Below, one piece after another: positions 22,690 to 27,551 of a DNA stretch of 27,551 bases. The number at the start of each line of letters is the position of its first letter. Positions within the stretch are counted from its first letter, which is position 1. The position numbers and the translations under genes were made by a program. This DNA is from a bacterium (lineage in GTDB: Bacteria; Babelota; Babeliae; Babelales; Vermiphilaceae). The notes beneath the pieces are model-generated. The model was not told the DNA's origin. It did no database searches and saw only the letters and a program-made list of their open reading frames with translations. The stretch covers positions 1 through 27,551 of the forward strand of contig DAOUPL010000003.1 of NCBI GenBank assembly GCA_030626185.1, in the 5' to 3' direction.

Positions 22690-23983
22690 CAAGCAGATCG
22701 TTAAGATGATACGAGACAATTTCGTATTGCACATCGCCACGAAGCATCGGTAGCAGCGTGGTGATTTTTTGTTGTACCGTTTGTAGTAGAGCGCTTTGGC
22801 GCTGATTAAGTAAAAACGGTACGTTGGCGTTATTGAGTAGCGCATCAATGCGGTTTTTTATTGTATCTTTTATTTTTTGTATTGATTGCTCTTCATTAAC
22901 TGAACATGCATAATTATTTTTTGCCCACGATGGCAATAAAACTTTTTGTGGCAAATCATTTTTTGCTTGTACCACGATTATTTTTTGTGCATATTTTTGT
23001 GCAAGCTTGTGATAAATATTTTCTTCATCGTGTGTTAATGTTTGTGAACCATCGATAACCAATAAAATAATGTCAGCTTTTTGTGCATACTCGTGTGAAC
23101 GTGTAATGCCATGTTGTTCGACAATGTCATTAGTTTTGCGTAACCCGGCAGTATCAATAAACGTAATGTATGAGCCATGTGCATAGACCCCAGCGCAAAT
23201 TGCATCACGCGTGGTGCCAGCAATGTTGGTTACAATTGCACGATTTTTACCAATCAACGCATTAAACAATGATGATTTACCTGCATTGACCGACCCGATG
23301 AGTGCAATAGCAATGCCATCACGAATGTGTGTTTGTGCACCATCACTTTGTTGCAACGTAGTAATTTTATTATTAATCACAACAAGATGGTCATAAATTT
23401 GATTGGCAAATGTTAGATCTTCTTCATCAATAAATTCGAAGCTACTTTCACAAAGTGCAAGGCACAACGTTAATGTTTGTTCAAGTTGTGTAATCCACTC
23501 AGAAAGTGATCCAGTCACTTGTGATAACGATGCCTTAAGTGCTTGTTGATTATTTGCATGAATTAAATCATTAATGCTTTCTGCTTGTAGTAAATCAAGC
23601 TTGTTGTTAAGTACTGCACGTTTTGTAAATTCGCCATGTTGTGCCATGCGTGCACCGCAGGCAATAGCACGATCAATAATTGCTTGAATAATAAACGGGT
23701 TATTGTGGCATGTTATTTCAACAGTGTGTTGACCAGTAAAGGTTTTTGGGCCATGCATGACTAAAAATAATACATGATCAATAACGTTGCGATCACCGTC
23801 AACGACGTCACCATAATGAACGGTGTGTGTTGCGACAGAACTAATTGTTTTTTGTGATGGTAGTTGTGCAAACTTGTCTACGAGGTTAAAAACATCTTTA
23901 CCGCATAAACGAATAAGCGCAATTGCACCTTGCCCGTGTGGCGTGCATTGCGCAATAATAGTTTCTAGATAATTATTCTGCAT
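22607..23983 (-). CDS. mnmE: tRNA modification GTPase MnmE
   Basis: 458-aa GTPase that, with MnmG, makes the 5-carboxymethylaminomethyl (or aminomethyl) group on wobble uridine 34. It has the N-terminal tetrahydrofolate-binding domain (about 1-120), a helical domain, and the G domain inserted in it: G1 GSVNAGKS at 230-237, G2 TTRD at 257-260, G3 DTAG at 277-280. G4 is AKND at 340-343, where NKxD is expected. The C-terminal FCIGK with Cys455 is intact. Length is normal. It overlaps the end of the jag-like gene by 11 bases, a conserved bacterial order. Its 3' end is duplicated 1.1 kb downstream. mnmG is not in the window. Confidence 0.97.
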   Translation of the reverse strand: MQNNYLETIIAQCTPHGQGAIALIRLCGKDVFNLVDKFAQLPSQKTISSVATHTVHYGDVVDGDRNVIDHVLFLVMHGPKTFTGQHTVEITCHNNPFIIQAIIDRAIACGARMAQHGEFTKRAVLNNKLDLLQAESINDLIHANNQQALKASLSQVTGSLSEWITQLEQTLTLCLALCESSFEFIDEEDLTFANQIYDHLVVINNKITTLQQSDGAQTHIRDGIAIALIGSVNAGKSSLFNALIGKNRAIVTNIAGTTRDAICAGVYAHGSYITFIDTAGLRKTNDIVEQHGITRSHEYAQKADIILLVIDGSQTLTHDEENIYHKLAQKYAQKIIVVQAKNDLPQKVLLPSWAKNNYACSVNEEQSIQKIKDTIKNRIDALLNNANVPFLLNQRQSALLQTVQQKITTLLPMLRGDVQYEIVSYHLNDLLATLSELTGKTISENTMNRIFREFCIGK

Positions 23984-24533
23984 GATCCTGTTGTTTTAAC
24001 ACAACTTTTAGGTATCTAAATTCGCGTGAATAATGAGTTTGTAGCATACCAGTGACAATGTATGCCAAGTTGCGGAATAATGAAGTTTCTTTTTCTTTGT
24101 CAGCATAAATTGGTTCTTGAAACAACACTTTTAACAAGTTGCCATCAACTTCTGTTTTAAATGGAATGGTTGGCAATTTTGCATGTTTAAAACTTGTTCC
24201 AATCCAGGTATTTGCTGACGTAACCATATCATCAGTCCAAACATAGCGACGTTTTTTTGGTCGTTCGCTGATTTGTTGTGGCGCTGTTGATGGAGTACGT
24301 TGTGTTGTTGAGCGTGGTTGACGTTCACGCACGGGTTGTTTGCGACGTCTACTATTGTCAACTTGTTCTTTGAAAAAGATGCCAACTTTTGCGGGTGTTG
24401 AACCAAAACCTAAAAAGCCACGAGAGCCCTGCTCAAAAACTTTTATAGTAAATTCTGCTGGCTTGCCAGCACGTTGCCAACCTTGATCAATAGCTTTTGC
24501 AATTGATGATGCTTCTTGGACGATTGATTTCAT
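23973..24533 (-). CDS. jag: Jag/KhpB-like RNA-binding protein
   Basis: 186-aa protein. The N-terminal 50 residues are a clear Jag_N domain (SIAKAIDQGWQRAG, then VFEQGSRGFLGFGSTPAKVGI). A basic, Pro/Thr/Arg-rich linker follows (about 55-90), then a C-terminal domain that may be a diverged KH fold; a recognisable R3H domain is missing. Jag/KhpB proteins bind RNA and influence cell division and envelope synthesis. The ATG at 24533 is preferred (GAGG at 24543-24546) over a TTG five codons earlier. It lies directly before mnmE, the ancestral yidC-jag-mnmE order, but yidC is replaced here by a tRNA gene. Confidence 0.85.
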   Translation of the reverse strand: MKSIVQEASSIAKAIDQGWQRAGKPAEFTIKVFEQGSRGFLGFGSTPAKVGIFFKEQVDNSRRRKQPVRERQPRSTTQRTPSTAPQQISERPKKRRYVWTDDMVTSANTWIGTSFKHAKLPTIPFKTEVDGNLLKVLFQEPIYADKEKETSLFRNLAYIVTGMLQTHYSREFRYLKVVLKQQDHAE

Positions 24534-24639
24534 GGGTAAAAACCTCAATTAAACTTCTTGTAATCTTTTTACGTGATAACTCTGTTTTTCAGATGCATCT
24601 ACGGTGCGATAGATGAATAGGTTAGGTAGTTATCATTTT

Positions 24640-24715
24640 TGGAGCGGGAAACGAGATTCGAACTCGCGACCTTTGCCTTGGCAAGGCAACGCTCTACCAG
24701 CTGAGCTATTCCCGC
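24640..24715 (-). tRNA. tRNA-Gly (anticodon GCC)
   Basis: 76 bases with a full cloverleaf: acceptor GCGGGAA / TTCCCGC, D arm GCTCAGCTGGTAGAGC, anticodon stem TTGCC / GGCAA with loop TTGCCAA (anticodon at 24680-24682), and T arm GCGAG-TTCGAAT-CTCGT. The discriminator base is U and the 3' CCA is encoded (24640-24642). It reads toward the jag-like gene, 106 bases away. Confidence 0.98.
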
Positions 24716-24735
24716 ACGTTTTTAAATTTACTAAT

Positions 24736-24764
24736 AATGTATAGGGACAATGGGGTTTTGTCAA
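24736..24764 (-). promoter_or_regulatory. tRNA-Gly promoter
   Basis: On the minus strand a perfect TTGACA (24759-24764), 17-bp spacer, TACATT (24736-24741), about 20 bases before the tRNA 5' end. It may also drive jag and mnmE, as no terminator is evident after the tRNA. Confidence 0.6.
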
Positions 24765-24874
24765 TTTTATTATACAGTAAGTTATAGGCTTTTTTGTTAT
24801 ACATTTGCATTATCTTCTCTTTTTCGCTTAACTAAGAGTTATGAAGAAAAGTCGATTATTACTTGTTTGTTTGC

Positions 24875-25468
24875 ATGATTAGCGCACTGCATGGCACGGT
24901 CACAGAAATTGCCGATTCGTTTATTGTATTAAACGTCAATGGTATTTTTATAACAATTGCTGTTGCTAATGGATTATCTTTTATAAAAGATAAAACAATT
25001 ACGCTGATTACGCATTTATTATGGCATCAAGAACAAGGTCCATCGCTGTACGGCTTTGCTAATGTTGTTGAGCGTGATGTTTTTACGCTGATAATCACCT
25101 GCCCGGGTGTTGGGCCAAAGATTGGTAGCGCAGTTTTGCGTGATATTGGCGCACATGGCTTTTTGCGTGCAATAACTGCCTCTGATGCAAAAGCATTAAG
25201 TAGCGTTAGCGGCATAGGCGTTAAAAAAGCAGAGCAAATTATTGTACAATTAAAACACAAAGTAGAAAAGTTGATCCAAGCGGGCGGTATCGCTGATGAA
25301 GTTGGTGATGCATTGCCATTGCATGAAGTTGCACAAGCACTTGCAGCATTGCATTATTCACGACCAGAAATTACACAAGCGCTCGATATTGTGCGCGGTG
25401 CACAAAGCGATCAATCATTTTCATTTGATGTAGCGCTACGAAAAGCATTACAATTTTTATCAAAATAA
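24875..25468 (+). CDS. ruvA: Holliday junction branch-migration protein RuvA
   Basis: 197-aa subunit that binds four-way DNA junctions and loads the RuvB motor. It starts MISALHGTV (family pattern MI..L.G.V), has an N-terminal OB domain (1-65), then tandem helix-hairpin-helix motifs CPGVGPKIG at 76-84 and VSGIGVKKAEQI at 111-122, a flexible linker and a C-terminal RuvB-binding domain (about 148-195). No ribosome-binding site is visible before the ATG at 24875. A 13-codon reading frame starting at 24841 (MKKSRLLLVCLHD) overlaps the start and could couple translation. ruvB and ruvC are not in the window. Confidence 0.95.
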   Translation: MISALHGTVTEIADSFIVLNVNGIFITIAVANGLSFIKDKTITLITHLLWHQEQGPSLYGFANVVERDVFTLIITCPGVGPKIGSAVLRDIGAHGFLRAITASDAKALSSVSGIGVKKAEQIIVQLKHKVEKLIQAGGIADEVGDALPLHEVAQALAALHYSRPEITQALDIVRGAQSDQSFSFDVALRKALQFLSK

Positions 25469-25499
25469 CCACAATTTAACCACGATTGGAATTCTTTGT

Positions 25500-26819
25500 A
25501 TGATGGACTTATTTAGTTTGTTCGAATGGATTAATAATACTATTTTTGCCGTTCCGGTAACCGTTCTTTTTTTAGTGAGTGGACTTTTTATGACGTTGTA
25601 CACCGGCGTTGTACAAGTTCGTGGTTTACCGCGTCTTTTTAGATTGCTCACCGGTGGTGTGCGTCGTAAAAAACGTGATGATGGTGCACCGATGAAAACC
25701 ATTGGCGTTTTTCAAGCGTTATGCACCGCAATGGCAACAACGATTGGTATGGGCAACTTAGTTGGTCCTTCAGTGGCGATTATTGTCGGTGGCCCTGGCG
25801 CGTTGTTTTGGGTAATGGTTTATATCTTTTTTGGTGCAGCGTTAAAATTCGCAGAAGTGACATTTGCCTTATTTACCAGAAAAAAATTAGACAATGGTTA
25901 CATCGTTGGTGGTCCGGTACAATACTTACAATTTGTTTCTCCGTTTTTAGGCTACGCATATAGTTTTGTGATGATCTTTTTGTTTGCTGGTTGGTCTGGC
26001 GTACAATCAAACACGCTTGCAAGTATTTTGGTGTTAGAAGGTGTGCCTGAATGGCTAACGGGTCTTGGTTTATCAGCATTTTTATTATTTGTCTTAGCTG
26101 GTGGCGCAAAGCGCGTTGCTGAATTTGCTACAAAATTAGTGCCACTCATGTTTGTGCTGTATTTAGTTGCAGCGCTCAGTATTTTGTTAAGAGATCTTTC
26201 ATTACTCGGTAACATTATCAAATTAATTTTCTCCAGTGCCTTTAATCCATCAGCATCAATTGGTGGCTTTGCGGGTGTTTCGTTATTGTACGCCATGCGT
26301 ATTGGCGTTGAGCGTGGTATTTTTATCACCGAGTCAGGAATCGGTACCGCAGCGATAGCGCATTCAATGTCTGATGTTGAGCATCCGGTAGATCAAGGTC
26401 TTTTAACGTTGGCAACATCAATTGCTGATTTGTTAATTTCTGGCATGTCAGGTTTACTCGTAATGGTAACTGGTGTTTGGTTACAGGGTGCGTTTAGAAG
26501 TACATTAGTTTATGAAGCATTTAAATTTAATTCACCACCATTAGCGCAATATGTGCTTATTGTCTGTTTTATGTTATTTATTATTACCACAGTGATGGGC
26601 AACGGCTTTAATGGTATGCGTACGTTTGGTGGCTTAACAAAGAATCGTTTTGTAAATTGGTATATTGCATTTTCAGTTTTGATTGTATTTTCTGGTTCAT
26701 TGTTGGCAGTACCACTCGTGTGGGAAGCAATGGCAACATTCATGTTTATGGCATCGTTGATTAATTTGATTGGTATTTTAATCTTGTCGGTAAAATATCG
26801 CCATGTTTTAAAATATTAA
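25500..26819 (+). CDS. Alanine/glycine:cation symporter, AGCS family
   Basis: 439-aa inner-membrane transporter with about ten membrane segments. The AGCS signature region is present as TTIGMGNLVGPSVAIIVGG followed by PGALFWV (family pattern G.GN..G...A...GGPGA.FW), then GGPVQYLQ, and near the C-terminus GNGFNGMRTFGG. The family imports alanine or glycine with sodium or protons, fitting an organism that scavenges amino acids. It starts at the first of two adjacent ATGs, nine bases after GGA. It is 31 bases downstream of ruvA and 13 bases upstream of a VOC gene, probably one transcript with the latter. Confidence 0.92.
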   Translation: MMDLFSLFEWINNTIFAVPVTVLFLVSGLFMTLYTGVVQVRGLPRLFRLLTGGVRRKKRDDGAPMKTIGVFQALCTAMATTIGMGNLVGPSVAIIVGGPGALFWVMVYIFFGAALKFAEVTFALFTRKKLDNGYIVGGPVQYLQFVSPFLGYAYSFVMIFLFAGWSGVQSNTLASILVLEGVPEWLTGLGLSAFLLFVLAGGAKRVAEFATKLVPLMFVLYLVAALSILLRDLSLLGNIIKLIFSSAFNPSASIGGFAGVSLLYAMRIGVERGIFITESGIGTAAIAHSMSDVEHPVDQGLLTLATSIADLLISGMSGLLVMVTGVWLQGAFRSTLVYEAFKFNSPPLAQYVLIVCFMLFIITTVMGNGFNGMRTFGGLTKNRFVNWYIAFSVLIVFSGSLLAVPLVWEAMATFMFMASLINLIGILILSVKYRHVLKY

Positions 26820-26832
26820 TCAAAGGAATAGC

Positions 26833-27237
26833 ATGATTGATCATACGTCAATTGCGGTAAAAGATTTTGCACAAAGTGAACGTTTTTATGATGCAACGTT
26901 AGAAAAACTTGGGTACAAAAAGTTAATGACTTACGATCGTGGCCACTGCAAAATTGCAGGCTACGGCAAGCAGGATGATGCTCGTCCAGAGCTGTGGATT
27001 GCTGATGCTGGTCGCGATGACGAGACGATTGGTCAAGCACGTGGAGTACACATTGCGTTTTGTGCAAAAAATCAGCAAGCAGTTGATGACTGGTACAAAG
27101 TAGCATTGCAAAACGGTGGCACGTGTAACGGCAAACCTGGGCAACGAGATAAATATCACCCAGGTTATTACGGTGCGTTTGTGATTGATCCTAATGGCTG
27201 GCGCATTGAGGCATGTTTTCATGAATACAAAAAATAA
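26833..27237 (+). CDS. VOC-fold (glyoxalase-like) protein
   Basis: 134-aa vicinal-oxygen-chelate protein. It begins MIDHTSIAVKDFAQSERFYDATLEKLGY, the usual first module, and ends with GAFVIDPNGWRIEACFHE, the usual last strand. Candidate metal ligands are His4, the His of GVHIAF in the middle, and the Glu of RIEACF. Substrate unknown; lactoylglutathione-lyase-like or dioxygenase-like members share this pattern. AAAGGA at 26822-26827 is five bases before the ATG. It is not close in sequence to the other VOC protein at 15777. Confidence 0.88.
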   Translation: MIDHTSIAVKDFAQSERFYDATLEKLGYKKLMTYDRGHCKIAGYGKQDDARPELWIADAGRDDETIGQARGVHIAFCAKNQQAVDDWYKVALQNGGTCNGKPGQRDKYHPGYYGAFVIDPNGWRIEACFHEYKK

Positions 27238-27245
27238 TCAATCTC

Positions 27246-27275
27246 TTGAAGTAGTCTTTCTAATTTTGCTATTAT
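27246..27275 (+). promoter_or_regulatory. Extended -10 promoter of the small lipoprotein gene
   Basis: TTGAAG (27246-27251), 18-bp spacer, TATTAT (27270-27275) preceded by TGC, an extended -10. The same TGN-TATTAT form drives the ankyrin gene at 17003. Confidence 0.55.
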
Positions 27276-27315
27276 AAAATTAACTACAAGTTTATGACTA
27301 AAAATGGAGAGAGTT

Positions 27316-27474
27316 ATGAAGAGCATTCGTTTATTCGTTTTGTTGAGTTTGTTGGGGTGCGCAATTACGTTATGTGATGACGAAGAGTCATTTGATACTC
27401 CTGAAAATAGATATAGAAGTTTTGTTATAGCTAACTTCACTAAGAAGCGCACAGATTTCCCAAAATTTCTATAG
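27316..27474 (+). CDS. Small exported protein, probable lipoprotein
   Basis: 52-aa product, MKSIRLFVLLSLLGCAITLC followed by an acidic stretch (DDEESFDTPENR) and a basic end (TKKRTDFPKFL). SLLGC at 11-15 fits a lipobox with Cys15 as the lipidated residue; otherwise it is an ordinary signal peptide. GGAG at 27306-27309 is six bases before the ATG. It has its own promoter and a following hairpin, which favour a real monocistronic gene. A truncated remnant of a longer gene is possible. Confidence 0.6.
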   Translation: MKSIRLFVLLSLLGCAITLCDDEESFDTPENRYRSFVIANFTKKRTDFPKFL

Positions 27475-27494
27475 AAGATTTGTAAAAATCTTTT
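27475..27494 (+). terminator. Terminator after the small lipoprotein gene
   Basis: AAGATTT, loop GTAA, AAATCTT, then TT, directly after the stop codon. The stem is AT-rich and short, so strength is uncertain. The remaining bases to the window end show no feature I can support. Confidence 0.5.
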
Positions 27495-27551
27495 GACACA
27501 GAAGACGCTTTTCGAATTAAATGTTTAATGCTACTCCAAAAGTGTTCAATA

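Noticed and set aside
24841..24882. 13-codon frame before ruvA as an independent gene
   Set aside because: Too short to support as a protein; kept only as a possible coupling leader in the ruvA entry.
27493..27530. TTGACA near the right end as a promoter for a gene beyond the window
   Set aside because: No convincing -10 at the right spacing and the downstream gene is not visible.

Overview
The window is an AT-rich, gene-dense stretch of a small bacterial genome, with about 30 protein genes, one tRNA and almost no long spacers. Standard housekeeping genes (groES-groEL, mnmE, a jag-like gene, ruvA, rpe, an ftsL/ftsI-like pair, a DEAD-box helicase, two thioredoxins) alternate with many genes for exported proteins of no recognised family and with ankyrin-repeat proteins that carry signal peptides. 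A diderm envelope is suggested by a probable outer-membrane beta-barrel ending in Phe. Together this suggests a host-associated or intracellular bacterium, most like Candidatus Dependentiae (TM6/Babeliae). The lineage is inferred from gene style only; no rRNA or marker alignment was possible.

Layout. 1-3.6 kb: exported ankyrin-like protein, cytosolic thioredoxin, Lys-rich exported protein, Arg-rich exported protein with a twin Cys motif, and a second thioredoxin with a signal peptide. 3.7-5.7 kb: ftsL-like and ftsI-like division genes overlapping as ATGA. 5.7-7.7 kb (minus): a 620-aa C-terminally anchored protein preceded by an overlapping 54-aa exported mini-ORF. 7.9-10.6 kb: a putative outer-membrane barrel and an Arg-rich exported protein. 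10.6-12.3 kb (minus): DEAD-box RNA helicase with a structured leader. 12.6-13.6 kb: exported weak-ankyrin protein. 13.6-15.6 kb (minus): groES-groEL. 15.8-16.9 kb: VOC protein and divergent rpe.

17.0-22.6 kb is the accessory heart of the window: three exported ankyrin proteins, two small exported proteins sharing one duplicated leader, an Asn-rich exported protein, and a displaced second copy of the mnmE 3' end. 22.6-24.7 kb (minus): mnmE, jag-like gene and tRNA-Gly(GCC). 24.9-27.5 kb: ruvA, an AGCS amino-acid symporter, a second VOC protein and a 52-aa probable lipoprotein.

The most unusual structure is at 21512-22689. A 1.1-kb unit holding one exported ankyrin gene is bounded by two direct copies of the mnmE 3' end. 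One copy is the real end of mnmE; the other is an orphan that still encodes the FCIGK tail and stop. This is what site-specific integration into the end of mnmE would leave (compare Salmonella genomic island SGI1), but no integrase is in the window. Nearby, signal-peptide leaders have been duplicated onto unrelated mature proteins and ankyrin units have been duplicated exactly. The region looks like a workshop for making and exchanging secreted, possibly host-directed, proteins.
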